NCBI GenBank assembly: GCA_018873245.2
Contig: JAEMBT020000006.1
Coordinates: forward strand, 7,647,855 to 7,711,854
Direction of reading: 5' to 3'
Source: Archegozetes longisetosus
Taxonomy: Eukaryota > Arthropoda > Arachnida > Sarcoptiformes > Trhypochthoniidae
Length of the DNA stretch: 64,000 nucleotides
This document shows, in pieces, positions 23,227 through 37,000 of the stretch. The notes under the pieces are model-generated. The model was not told the origin of the DNA, ran no database searches, and saw only the letters and a program-made list of their open reading frames with translations. The position numbers and the translations under genes are program-made. The stretch's first letter is position 1; each line of letters begins with the position of its first letter.

Positions 23227-26200
23227 AATTGTAGTGAATCAGTAATCAATTATGACATTATCGAGTTTTAGGGTCTCTATGACAGCCTTTCAGTACCTGA
23301 AACAAATTACAGATTGTATTATAATAGAAACGATTCTGTAGTAATAAAAACTATTCCGTAGTAATAATAATAATAACGATTATTATTGATTATAGAATAC
23401 ACAATATAGTATTATAAATTGTGACTAACTATATAACACCTGCATTTACTTTATTCTTGTTAGGCGCATACATACTGAATAGTGTATAATTGTTTAGCCC
23501 ACATGATTCTCTGCAAATGTTATTCGCTATACTCATATGTATTTTTAGGTAGAACAGTTAAATCTTCCTTAAACCTTATCTAAGCCATAATAATGTACAT
23601 GAATTGGTTCTCATGAAATTGTGTCATATGTAGCTTACTTATCGGTTTCTACTCTATAGACTAATAACAACTAAACACTTATGTTAATACTGAACGCTTT
23701 ACAAGATCATAAATTTGATTGAATAGAAATGCCAACAAATACTAGGTTTATTGTAAATCTAGATTTTAAAATCTAATTTTCAATTGGTCTGAGCCAATTT
23801 AATCGTTTTATTGCATCATTACATTTAACAAAATTACTTTTAAGTTACCGATCAAATTATGCTAATTTAATCACTCTTATTAACACAAGAATAAATTAAA
23901 TCTTTTTTTCAGAGTTAATTATACAAGGAATAAAGAATGAAAAGAATTTAAACCAATGTCATATAAATTTGAAAATGATCACATCGAACATAAAGTTAAT
24001 TAAAAACGTTTAATGTTTCTAATACTTGGAAGTAATTAAAATTTTGAGCACACTTAGCAAAATTGATTGCCTGTTTGTGAGTTGAAAATGTGAAAACTTG
24101 CGATATACTCACAGTTTATCTAAGAATCTATGAATCTATAAACGCAAGCCTCATAGCTAGTATCATATATTATGAATAAGTTATGAAATAAAAAAATTTC
24201 TCATCAAATTAAGTCTTTATATCTATGACTATAGTGTTTATTGATATAAATAAATGTACGAGAATCAAATTTAAGAGCAAATATAATCTTACCGATTGAA
24301 CGATGAATTGTTTAGAAAAAGGATTAGAAGAACCGAGTATTGTTTTAGTAGCCTATCAGTAGAGACATTAGATTGAAAAGAAATGGGGAACAAGTAGAAT
24401 AACCTTTAACTGCGTATCAACAGTTGGATGGTTTAGAATTGTTATTGGTGTTGTAGGTAGATAATACTACTTTATTTTGACCTACAGATCAGGAATGATG
24501 CATAATCGCAGCTTTTGGAAGCCACTACTGTTGGATCAATTTCTGTAACGCATCTGCGTGTTCATATACTATGTTTCATTCTTGTACATAAAACTCTTAT
24601 TTCAATCTTTCAACAATCCTTGCCATAGCAACCGTTGCAACTTTTTGGTGATATTATTCTAGAAAAACATACCACTGTCTAATGTACGGTATTTTACATT
24701 ATAGTTTAACGCATGTCAATTGGAAATAGATGGAAAAGTAAGTCTAAAAGTAAGTCTAAAAGTAGTCTGAAAGCGTAAAAGTAAGCCTACCATTAAACTG
24801 TTATACGATACCGAGAATCTATATAACTTAACTATAAAATTATATAACCGTTTAATGCAATAGTTAGTTAGAATTATTAACGCAATCATTAAACTCTTAA
24901 AACAGATATTTCCATGACTACCATTAAAACAGTTTTAGTTTTTTACTGGTTTTACTAAACTGCCAAACTGTAAAAACTTACTTCTATTATTAACAGTTGT
25001 ATTGCCTGTGGCTTGTTTTAATTAATCCAATTTAGAACAATGTTAACTTGATTTAAAACACTACACAAACTAATATATTTTAAACTGCAAATAAAACACA
25101 AATTCAGTCCTAGAATTAAACTAATACTTTCCAACTTAACCAACAAGACAGTAGAAAAAACTGAAATAAGTTCATTACATGAAATCATTATTTTGATGAT
25201 AGAGACAGAAAAACTTTGATGCTTCTATCATTTTGATTATATAACTTAAGGCACAATTGGTTGAGTCAGCCCCACACAGTACTATCTCTAATTATATTAA
25301 CATTATAGACACAACTTTACAACACTAACCCAATAGATTACGGAAGATTGCTGAAGATTCAGTTCAAATTGGATTTAAGAGTTATTGTGTTTTCTTATTA
25401 TATTGATCGAGAATATTATTCAATCAAAAAATAAGGAAACATCTTTCGAGAGGATTTCCACATTAAGTTGACTAAGCTTTTCTTATCTGACTAGTCCTTC
25501 CGATTCTGCTTTCAAACCAACAAATGGCTCACTTTCTTATTGTAAGAAAAAGCTCATTCAAAGTGTTAGCAATCAAATTAATTGAGAAGTTAACTCGTCT
25601 CGTTTACTTAAAAATTGATCCTTTCAACGTGAATATAGCCAAGCTTTTATTTTAGCTTTCATGTTTTAGCATTAACCTACTAACTTTATATTTTCTTTCA
25701 ACATGTACTAAAATACACATTTGCCTTAGTCCCGCTCATTCATTAACTTTCAATTTAATACTATTTTATGCTTCACACTCAGATACAATCTTATTTTGAT
25801 TCTAGATTTGATCAAATTTAATGTTGACTCAGTGAAATTGTTGGAATTGAAAATTTGAATTTTGATTGATTCAATTGTTAGGAATGTTGTAAACGATTGA
25901 AATGATGCTACTATCGAAGTTATCGTTTATTCAAAAGTCAATTGTATTGGACACGAGCTTGGAATAAGAGATTGAAAGTAATATAAACAAACACACCATC
26001 GAATAATATTTGCGCACAAAAGAAAATAAAGTGAATCAGTAGTAATATTCCTGACCAAAAGCAAGACTCACAAAAACAACTAATCAATACGTTTTAGATA
26101 AATATTTTTCAATTTTCGTAAACATTTGTCGCCTATTTAATTATAGAGTACAACAGCTAAGACCTAGTTTTTAAGTCGGATTCAATTTAATGGATCTTTC

Positions 26201-27295
26201 AAAATGGGATCTAAATCTTTATTAAAAGACTGAAAGTTGATCTGAAAACTTGTAGAATTGGTTTGTTTACCCAAAAAATGAGTTTTTAAAAAAGATTGCT
26301 AAACACCCATATTTAAAGGATGAGTGAGTAATAACAAAAAGCATAAAAATGGTTTACAAACATCTGCGTTTAAATCATATGATAGATGTCAAACAGAATA
26401 CTTTGAAAAGAGAAGTTTTATTTTGAAAGATTAATTTAGCAAAGTATCGAAGAACAATACTGTTACCAAGTTGTCTAGCTAGAGACTAAAACAGCACTTT
26501 CTAACTCTAATGAGATTGATTCTAAGAAACGCATCGCAACAAATATCAACATGACATAAACCTAATTATTTGCTCTGAAAATTTCAAATTAGTAAACATG
26601 AAGTGTAGTCTGTTATGAAAAAGTTAATTAATAATATTAGAAACTTTGATACGCAATAGCCCTAAACACATTTGCGCTTAGCGATAAGATATGATCAAAA
26701 TTTTGGATGAATTTTGGATCAAATCTTTTGACAGAATTAAAGTGTTATGAAGATGAGGAAAGAACCTAATTTCAATTGATCGTCTTGTTATGATCTAAAC
26801 ACAATTGGCCATTAAATTGAATTAACTGTAGTGAGTTATGAGGTAATATAAGATAAACATGCGAATCTTCTACACATTATGACACAGTAATAAATTTTGC
26901 AATAAGATTATTCAAAAGCTTATTTATGGTGTAGATTTTAAAATCAAACTGAAGGACGGTTTTAATTTTGACATTGGTATTGACATTGTGTGGATCACCA
27001 GATATTGGGAAATCCTGTTTAAAACCAATAACAAGGAATAATAAATAGCTGGTGAGCCAAAGGCTATTAAATAGGTGACCCAAGTCAAGGATATTCAGTG
27101 ATTCAGTTTTGAAAAGGCACGTTTTCGCTCAGTCTCTCTTTTATAGTTATACAAATCAATACTTTAATTCAATCCAGTTTCAGCTTAAATCTCAAACACT
27201 TCTATAAGGTATCCAAAGCAGATTTGGTATCCAAAATTTTCATAGGTCTTAATTATAACGTGGCTCAATAGCAAAGAATAATTAACCAGTGCAAA
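23227..27295. other. Non-coding interval between the divergent synaptotagmin-like gene and PAH
   Basis: No coding exon was accepted here. Near the left end, reverse-strand splice signals suggest a 5' UTR intron of the synaptotagmin-like gene: donor CG|GTAAGATTA after 24293, and an acceptor with exon start at 23296. That would put its promoter near 24300-24550. The rest is AT-rich DNA with a short tandem repeat at 24734-24788. The right edge should contain the PAH promoter. Confidence 0.45.
24734..24788. repeat. Short tandem repeat of a 12-base unit
   Basis: AAAAGTAAGTCT occurs twice exactly (24734-24745, 24746-24757), then once with one base deleted (24758-24768) and once more in changed form (24777-24788). 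It is a minor local array. Confidence 0.8.
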
Positions 27296-30200
27296 ATGGT
27301 GATTGAAGAGGAAAAAGTTTGTCATGACTTGGTGAGTTAGTTATTTATCGATTTTTGTTTTGCCCTATTTTCTATAGAATAATAGCAAAACAAAATACTG
27401 AGTATAGTATTCTTTGCTTTCATGTTTTAAAATAATATTACAATAATATACAACTCCTTTATATGTTGTATATTGAAAATAAAGTCGTTGTTCGATTCTT
27501 TAGATTTAAAAGAATCGATGAGAAACACTATACAAATATTACATAAAACGTACTTTTGTCTACTCTCCCCATAGTAAACCTATTCAATTGAACCAAATTG
27601 TAATTTTGCTAAAACTTCAAAAGCTTTCAAAGTCTTTATTACACTTTCAATCTCTTATAGGTCTATTGTTCGTCAATAATTCATTTTGAAGTTGTGAATA
27701 AGACTGTCTTCACTTTAATAGAGTAAATGAAATCAATAATTAAGTAATCACTTCAATCAATATTAGTTTAATTATTGTACAGGTAACAAGTTTTATTAGC
27801 TTATAGTGATTGAGGTGATTATATTATCGATTTTGTTTGTTAACAGAATGAAGATATAGTTTCATTTTGAAAAATAATGTCTTATTCACACTTTCAAAAT
27901 GAATTATTGATGAATAATAGGTCTATAAGAAATTGAAAGTATGATAAAGACTTTGGAAACTTCTATTGGTCTTCATGACAAAACTTATAATAATTCGGAC
28001 ACTTCAAGCAGCTTATCTGTACATATGATGTTACATAATCTAATGTAATTTAAATGAATTGATCAGAAACGACGTGAGAATTCAATGAATATTTAGTCGT
28101 CACAAATTTTATAACAAGACTTGTATCGATCTCGATATTCAGAGTAATGACATTAGACAGAGGTGTGGCTCTGGTCCAGCTTCAATTATAATTTATAAAA
28201 AGTTAAGATTTGCAGACAGAAATACCTGTAATTTAATTGGAATTAATTATTGCAATTATTTGACTTATGCAGCGCTAACATGGATTATAAGCCTTACTAT
28301 TGCCATAGAATTGCATACTATAAACGGTGCTCTCATTATCAAATCCATTAACTTATTTACAATTATCAATTAATAATAGGTTTTACTTTGCCAGACAATC
28401 CAATCAAATGTTTGAAAAGTTTCAAATCCTAATCTAATTTGATTTGGCAGTCAATAAGAATTAGCATTTATTGTAAAGTTTGAACAGAGTGGAGAAGAAG
28501 TGGCAGATTTATTTAGTTTAAGAATCTTATTTACAGTATAATAAGAGTCGACTTATTTATTGATTACACAGATAGTGAACAACAACTCAATTGAGAAGAA
28601 AATTGATTTGAATGAGTCCAAACCAGCAAGAAAAAGTGGATCTTACATAATGGAATCTTCAAACGAAGATAGTGTAGTGAGTCTTATATTCTCTATGAAA
28701 GAGAAGGTCGGAGCTCTTGCAGATGCACTCAAAGTGTTCAAGGTATATGACTTTTGTGATGCCAATAACCTCTTCAACCTTCAACCTCTTCATTCTTCAT
28801 TAATAAGATCAATACATACTAACTCGTATCAACAAAGTCTCTAATGATTATGAAATAAAACTGCTTTCCACTGTACTAACACAGTTAACTCTATATAATA
28901 AAATCGGATATAGAGAACGACGAGCTATAATCAGCAACTTTTTTAAAAATTTATTTAGTACACAGATATTCTACACTATATCCGACATAGAAAACCCTCA
29001 TTATAATGAACAAACTTTTAGTGCATTAAAGTGTTAAGTATAACGAGAGGCGATTGTATATTTAGTTTGTTGGCTTGTGTCCCAACTGACTTAATACCGT
29101 TTAATTGACCGTGTGTTCGTACTCAAGTAAATATATTCATATCAGAATGGTGAAAGTTATTTTGAGTAGTTACTCTTATCTTTTATATTGCTCTCTCCGA
29201 ATCAATTAGTTTTAATGACATGGTTTAGTTTTTTTATTTAAGTTAACACTGAGACGCTATAAACTTTGATTCCAGCTTGGACTCTGTTTCATGGTTTGTA
29301 AAGCTATATCAAACTGTTATTGTAGAATCATTTCATTTATTTATTTGATCATTTCAAACAATCTATTATTAACAAACAAATTATTCTTTAATTATATGAA
29401 TCGCTCTTAGGAAAGAAGAACAAATAGTTGAGAGAATAGACTTTGTGAGCAATTCTGCAGGAAGACCTCTAACATTAAGAAGAGTTAGGTTACAAATCAC
29501 TTTTAATCAGCTCGAACTTTATTAAACTTTATTGGCTTGTTTTTAAGCAGCTTTTCTAAACGATTTGTTCTATTAATAAACTAACTAAACCTACTTTCGT
29601 CAATGAGTCACCCTTTTGGCCCATAAGTACGATCAATAGACCTAACCTAACCTAACCTAACCTGTTCTAACCCAATCTGTTCTAACCTATCCTAACCCAA
29701 CCTAACCTATTCTAGTTGTTCAGTCATAGTTACTATAACAAACAGCTTCAATTAATTAGGATCATGGAGTAAATCTGTTAAGAATTGAATCTCGGTCATC
29801 AAAAAGATTCGAAAACGACTACGAATTCTTAGTTGAATGTTCTTCAAAAAATGGCCAGTTGAACAAAGCATTGGATTCGATTCGCGATCAAACCCAGTAC
29901 CTGCAAATAATCTCAAGGAATCAGAATTACAATGAAGACAGTGTTCCATGGTTTCCACACAAACTCAAAGAAATCGATCGGTTTGCTAATCATATACTTT
30001 CTTATGGGTCAGAGCTTGATGCTGACCATCCCGTAAGTATTGGAGTACCTAAGTAGTCATTACCTAAGAGCTATATGGGTGAAAATCTATATTGTTAAGG
30101 TTATTCTCGGTTCGAATTTCTAACTGATTAGGTTATTAGATTTATTTGGGAGCAATAAAATTAGAATAGAATCGAGTGAAGGATGATAAATGGCTGAGTT

Positions 30201-32953
30201 GAGTAATTCAATTTACTTTATTCATTGTCTAGTATGTGTACATTATTGCATTATTTCAATGTTTCGAAAGATCGATACAGAAGCGTCTAATGTTACTGTT
30301 AGATTAGTTGTCTTATCAAGTATACCAGATATGACTCTTTTACTTCTTCTTGTCATAAAACCCCGTTTAGACAACTGTATATCAGTTTTTTGCCTTGTAT
30401 CAAACAGATATAATTAATTAAATTCTGTGTGCATTAGATTGAATGGACTTAAATTGGGTTCAATGACTACACATGTTACCAATATCACGACTACATTAAT
30501 TCCCTTTATACAAGTTTATATTCGCCTTATTATTAGTCCATTTACTCGCTTTTCTGCCTAATTCATCAAAGTTTTTGTCATTAAATTCTCATAATAGATT
30601 CTTCAGATTCTTTGGTAACAAAAACTCTTTTATGCTAAACTTATTATATGTATGCAATTTTTTATAAAGAATTTTATCAAAATCAAGTCAAAATGCTTTC
30701 CATTAAACTTAACGAAATATTAGAATAACTATTAGTGTCAGTGATCTGAATAGAGTTAGGCATTCTTCAAATTGAGCAATTTTTCATTCATTCATTAATA
30801 AATTATAATATCGATTGTTCACAGGGATTCACAGATACTAAATATAGGGCAAGGCGTAAATACTTTGCAGATTTGGCTTACAATTATCGACAGTAAGAAT
30901 TATAATATTGAAAAACTAATTTGTTTTGCAAGTAAGTCAACTGATTTTTAAATTATAGCGGACAACGTTTGCCACGCATAGAATATACTGCAGAAGAAGT
31001 AGAAACTTGGGGTAAAGTATTCAGCAATTTGGTAAAACTCTATCCAACACATGCATGTCGCGAACACAATCATATTTTTCCATTGATGATTGAGAATTGT
31101 GGCTACAGAGTTGACAATATTCCTCAACTGGAAGATGTTTCAAACTTTCTAAGAGGTAATATTCTGTTCTGGTTTTTGTATCGATAAAAAAGTGTAGAGC
31201 TGACAAACTAAGGTAGTCTTTCACAGCATTTTGCTTTTGGCATTATATTCAATGCTATTTATATTTTGATCGATTCGAAGCAAGCTTTTTGAGAGATTGT
31301 TTTATGACAGAATTGCGAGTGAACTCGAGATATTTCAAACAAACAAAGGTTTAGATGTATTGTGAAAGTTTGTTTTGATCAGTCAAAAGCATGTCAAAGT
31401 AAAAAGAGATTGTTTTATTTCGCTATACTTAAGCCTATTTTGCGATTAGTTGAAAGGCGGGTAAAATGATTATTTCTAAATCCTTCTCAGTAATACACTT
31501 TTAAAGATCTCTTAGACCTGTTTGAAAATGTCAACAGACTGAGAGATAAATGGAGAAGAGAGCACTCTAGAAAAGATAAGAGTGAAAAGATTGGAAAAGC
31601 TCTAGTCATAGCTTTTACTATTGTGGGTTTTATTACTGTAGATAATCAAAAGTCGTACGCATCACAAATTTAGGTAATTGCCATTTCAATTTCAAGCTTG
31701 AACGTCATCTTTCAATTTCAGGCTTGAATTTTATTTTTATATTTCAAGTTTAAATTTCAAGCCTCAGTTTCGAGCTTCAATTTCAATTTGAACAATTCAA
31801 CATTTTATGCAAAACTTTCAATCAAATTTCAATTAATCAAATGATCACAGATTGCACCGGATTCACGTTGAGACCAGTCGCTGGCCTGTTGAGCTCCAGA
31901 GATTTTCTGGCAGGACTTGCATTTCGTGTATTCCAAACAACTCAATACATAAGACATCCATCCATGCCATTATATACTCCAGAGCCAGATGCGTGTCATG
32001 AACTTCTGGGTCACGCGCCCCTATTTGCTGATCCAAGTTTTGCCCGATTTTCACAAGAAATAGGACTCGCAAGTCTTGGCGCACCCGACGAGTACATCGA
32101 GAAGCTAGCCACTTGTTACTGGTTCACTGTTGAGTTTGGCCTTTGCAAGCAAAATGGACAGATAAAGGCATATGGCGCTGGATTGTTGTCTAGTTATGGA
32201 GAATTGGAGGTAGAATTTGAGGTCGTGTTTTTAAGAGCCAATAATTATAACTTAGATTTCAATTTGTAGTACTGTTTGAGCGGTAAACCCATAATAAAGG
32301 ACTTTGATCCATATATGACTGGCGTTCAAAAGTATCCGATCACAGAATACCAACCAATTTATTTCTTGGCAGAAAGCTTCGATGATGCACAGAAAAAATT
32401 GCGGTAATTTTGATTTCAAATGATTCAACTTATTCTCTGATTTAATGGTTTTAGCGAAAAAATAATTTTGTTCTTTGCAAGTATTGAAGAGCAGACAGAA
32501 GGTCATGAAAATGAACAAACCATGTAGTCATTTATTAATTCATATCTTGTACGGATCGTATATTTCTATTTGCTTTTAGCTATGTTTTTATTTTTCTCAG
32601 CCAAACAGAATTTTAATGAAGCGTTTTGTGTGCCTTGAATCGATGTGAAATATTAACACAAAATAAATGAATGTACTTTTAATTTATTTGTAGGGAATTT
32701 GCGCTCTCAATTCCTCGACCATTCACAGTCCGATACAATCCATACACTCAAAGCGTCGAGATTTTAGATAGTAAATCTCAGTTGGAACTTGTCGCCAGGG
32801 ACATACAAGGTAATTTATCACTACATCCTACTAGTTCGAGAATATTCTTCCTAAAAATAAGTTCGACTACATCTTAAACATCTTACTAAATTTGATATTT
32901 TTATTATAGGTGAAATGCAGCTCTTGATTGATGCTATGAAGAAAATCAATTGA
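27296..32953 (+). CDS. PAH: Phenylalanine-4-hydroxylase
   Basis: Nine exons: 27296-27331, 28572-28742, 29760-30032, 30825-30892, 30959-31155, 31851-32209, 32270-32403, 32694-32809 and 32910-32953, giving 465 residues (human PAH has 452). The enzyme converts phenylalanine to tyrosine using tetrahydrobiopterin, iron and oxygen, in the cytosol. An N-terminal ACT regulatory domain ([20 protein letters not shown]) marks it as PAH rather than tyrosine hydroxylase. The catalytic core begins with [15 protein letters not shown]. Iron ligands are the two histidines of CHELLGH (H298, H303) and the glutamate of YWFTVEFGL (E343). [20 protein letters not shown] and [14 protein letters not shown] are near-identical to the family. 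The short first exon (12 codons, donor GTGAGT) is an inference: it joins in phase and gives a plausible start where the second exon has none upstream. Otherwise the first usable ATG is at 28650, inside the homologous region. Confidence 0.93.
27623..27960. repeat. Long imperfect inverted repeat (hairpin) in PAH intron 1
   Basis: The left arm 27623-27704 pairs with the right arm 27879-27960. About 71 of 82 positions match when the right arm is reverse-complemented. Inside these arms a second pairing is visible, AATCACTTCAATCA against AATCACCTCAATCA reversed, so nearly the whole 338 bases can fold back, leaving only a small centre near 27780. It may be a foldback element or decayed MITE; no target duplication was seen. 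In the PAH pre-mRNA it would form a long double-stranded stem. Confidence 0.75.
29641..29715. repeat. Interstitial telomere-like array, (CCTAA)n
   Basis: Four and a half perfect CCTAA units start at 29641. Variant units follow to about 29715 (CCTGTT, CTAACC, CAATCT and similar). On the reverse strand the unit is TTAGG, the ancestral arthropod telomere repeat. It lies in PAH intron 2, ending about 45 bases before the acceptor of the exon at 29760, where its C/T-rich strand also extends the pyrimidine tract. It could be a scar of telomeric repair or simple pyrimidine-rich expansion. Confidence 0.8.
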
Positions 32954-34098
32954 AAATAATATATCTTGTTTTGATTGATCATAAATTTCGATCAATTTTT
33001 GATAAAATTTTGAGAATTTCATTAATTTTACTAGATTTTAATTTTGATTAATACTCAACAAAGTTTTATTTTTTTAAACTATTGGCTTACCCGAAGTCAA
33101 TTTTATAAACATTTTATTTTGTGTCAATTTGGAAATTAGTTTTGCAAAATTTATTTAGAATTTATTCTAAATTGATTGTACTCGTGAATCAATTAGAAGA
33201 AAGAATTAAAGGCTGATAGCATAAAATACTTATGATGATTATAGTTTTAGTTCACAAATATAATTAGTACCAAATCCCAATAGTGAATCAATAAAGAGTA
33301 ATATATATCATTTTCGAATATTATAATAATGTTTAAGTCATGAATGAATAAATTACTTGAATGAAAACACGAATTGTTGACTTACAACTAAAAGTCGATC
33401 ATTTACTGGTAAGTAGGAATAGGCAACGCAACAGATCATTAGCAATCAATATTTGAGAAGGTTTGCCAGGTTAAATATTCAAAATAGTAATCATAACGGT
33501 CAATGCTTATTATCTAGCACAATATTCAAAGCAAATATTGTCAGACAAGTTGATTGGCATAGTTTCGTAAATCTCTATGTATCAATAGTACATTAAACGT
33601 TTTTTCCAAATATTAGACTGATTCTTCAGAGAAATCTCTGTTAGAAACAAAGTTAGTTTTCAATTATTTATTATTAAAGTATTAATGTAAAACACTTAAA
33701 ATGAATACAGAATAATTTAGTCTAAAGGAATAAATCGTTTGTTCAGTGATTTAATAATTTACATATTAACTTTATGAGAGATATGCGCTACAGAAAATAA
33801 TTACTAAAAATCATTTTCCAAAATACAACTCAATTAGACTTTGAAATAAGATAAGTGGATAATAGTCTTGAAGCAAAAAAGTATTAAAATTGGATGGCAT
33901 AAAACAAAACTGACTTATGCTCTGTGAAAAAGATATCTATTAAAGTTTTATGATATGGTTTTAAATTATTAATAAAGGATGTAAATATTGTAAAGTAAAT
34001 TAGGAGAAATGTACTGATAGAGAATGAGAGAAAAGTGCGAAATGGATAATTGAGTATAATAGAGAATATATAATACAAAACATTATAATCAAATTATA
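32954..34098. other. Intergenic region between convergent PAH and mwh-like genes
   Basis: This 1.1 kb AT-rich stretch follows the PAH stop codon and the stop codon of the reverse-strand neighbour. It should hold both 3' UTRs; an AATAAA for PAH is present near 33290. No coding potential is seen. Confidence 0.6.
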
Positions 34099-37000
34099 TC
34101 AAAGCCAAGCTCCTATATCTCGTGCAGCTTCTACTATTTCTTTGTGAACTAAAGCACTCATATTATCAAAAGTAGGTCCATTCTTGATATCATCTGACAA
34201 GTTGTTAGAAAACGATTGGTTTTCGATACTTCCTGAATATAAACCACAATTTCCGTGTCCTTTTGATATAAAATTTCTCTTATAAGTCTTTGGCATTGGG
34301 AATGATTTGGGCGATTCATCAATATTATCAATACTATCAAACCCTTTCTTGTTTTGTTTGATTGCCGAACTCCCAGAAAAGAAATATGATTGCAATGAAG
34401 AGGTTATATTCTTAGGTTTGATTGAAGCTGTATATAATGAACCGTTGCTTTGGCTGAAATTTTCTTTTGAAGTGTTAGTCAAGGGTTTCATTTGTGTGTC
34501 ATGTGATAAGTTATTCTGACGACTTGACGACAAATGTTCGGAAGACTTTTTAGTTGAACAAACTGAATCACTTCGATACTCAAAGCTATCTTTTATAGTA
34601 TTAATTTGATTCATAGAACTTGACATTCTTCGGGAAGTTGGCATTTTTGAGATACTTCTGCTATAAATATATTCCGATTCTTTGTTTGTTGTTTTTGCTT
34701 CAGTTTGAGCATTGATTGAAGAATAATTCCAGTTAAGGATAAGTTCAGAGTTTTCTCTATCCATTCCCAAAGAAGGCCCAAAATTGGTTCCGTTTGTTGT
34801 ATCATGTTTTTGCTTTGGATGTACATTAACAACAGTTGGTTTGTCACTAACTGTACGACCACTACTTGAGTGTCTTTGCCTCTGACGCCATCGCGACTCA
34901 TCCTTACAATTGCTTTGATTTGATTGCATTTTTGTTTTTCTCATTGAGTTAGAAATCGAAGTTTGATTTGTGAAGCCATTGAGTTTGGCCTCTCTTTCGG
35001 CGTATTGCGCAAAGTTAGGCGGGGGTTCAATGGCAGGAATATATATGAATTCGTCTTCGTTTCTCATATTTTGGTCCTCATTATAACAACTGGTTCCTTC
35101 ACTTTTCTCTCTTTTGTCTCTCTCTTTAATTGGAATGTTTTTTATCTTAGCTTTCGCTGTGTCTGTGTTCTGCTCTCCGTCAGAATCACTCCATTGTCCT
35201 GAATCTCCGGTTCCGTTATCACTACCTGGACGTTGCATTGGTTTCTTATTTGCTGGAATTAGTACATGGAATTTGGATTTCAGGTGATCTACTTCTTGCT
35301 CTAAGTCTTCGCATTTTTCTTTTAACTGCTCAACAAAAGCATAATAACTATTAATATGTTGTTATCATAAGTTTTGTCGAAAAGATAGTGATTTAAAAAA
35401 TGAAGATTTTATCTGAAGCCAAAACTAAGGTTTAAGCATAGAATTATTACCTCTCTTTCGATTGTCATCAAACTGATCTTATCTTCTTCTAGTTTCTATA
35501 AAAAAAAACGCATTATAAGTTAGTACATCAAAGTATTATAAGTCTATATATCAAAGTATTATAAGTTTGTATTGGAAACATATATCAAAGCTTATCTAAT
35601 GCTATTCAAAGCAAAAAAATCAAATTGATTGATGGATTTGAAACGTGCTCTATTGCAACCCAGACGAATTAGCTGTTTTAGACTTTGTAGCATGCTTAGT
35701 TTCTTTCAAACTTCTTTTCTTCAGTAATCTTTACTCGAAGTGACTCCAAGTAGATGAATGAGTCAATCGAGTAGATTATAATGTAAATTTATAATTTGAG
35801 CTCAACTATTCGCAACACTAGCTATTTATCATTCGACTAAAGCATTTGTACCTTTACTTTATTTAGGATAAAAGCTTCATTTGTGTATTTTGTATTTTTA
35901 TTAGTCTCTACCTATGTGTAAGTTAAAAACAATGCAATTCAATAACGTCTACTTCAATAGCATTCCACGAGTGCAACAACAGTAAATAACAACTCTAATC
36001 AACAGCAATTTTGAGAGTGAGAGTGGGTCACTTATTTCATTTTGAGCTGGTAAATAGCTGAAAGTCCTTTCTGATAAGGTAGAGTTCAACTCTCGAGTTG
36101 AATATTGAACGCTAAGTTCAACCTGTGAAATGTTGGACTAAAATAAGAAAGTATTGCATTACGTTGATTTGGGTTACATTTGACCGATTTGTAATACACT
36201 GATTTTGACAGAAATCCAAATAAAATATACTAAAATAGGTAGTTTGTTGATCATTTTAAAAGAATTAAGGAATCAAACATGCGAGGAGTACATACAGTTA
36301 ATGCTCTTTGCAAGAGTTGAACTTCCTCTTTAAGAGTAGCACTTTCCTCAGTTACTTGTTTCTTATTAACTAGCGCTTCGCTCACATTTATGTATTCTTT
36401 GCGAAATTTTCTCAGCTCAATCCAAATCAATTCGTCGCTAGGAACACCTTTTTCTCGAAGTGCCTATTAATTATACAAATTAAATCATTAATACTATTTG
36501 TATTATCAATAGTATTGATCTTATTAATACTCTAGTCTTACATCAATTCAATTATGCAAACTAATTGGTTTTTAAAAGCCAAACGTAAACATTGTATTAA
36601 AATCAACTTTTAAAGCACTCTATTGTTTTCTTAATGTTATAGAATATAGTACAGTCATTGCTGTTTATAGTAAACAAGTCGATGCAGTGAAATGAGTTGA
36701 CTGCAAAAAGAATTGACTGTATACGAACAATTTGGGGAGAGAAGAAAGTTCAGGTAAGTTTGATGTAATCAGATTTATGAAGTTAAAATGTTAAGCGCAG
36801 TACCTAACATATTAAAAAAGTCGTGATTAACATGTAAGATATGAGATAAGTTGTGATTTAAGAATAAAGTTAATCTAGCATGAGTTAGAATGATAGTATC
36901 GAGTGCTGTGGGTCTACTAATCTTTTGCCACTGTTGAGAAGTTGGCTCAAAACTTTTGTCAAATTAAGAGTATTAATAAAATGTTTATGATTTTTCAGAT

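Noticed and set aside
28560..28844. Uninterrupted frame read as the PAH start
   Set aside because: It opens with TTG and runs through a splice donor at 28743. Homology to PAH stops at the donor and resumes at 29760.
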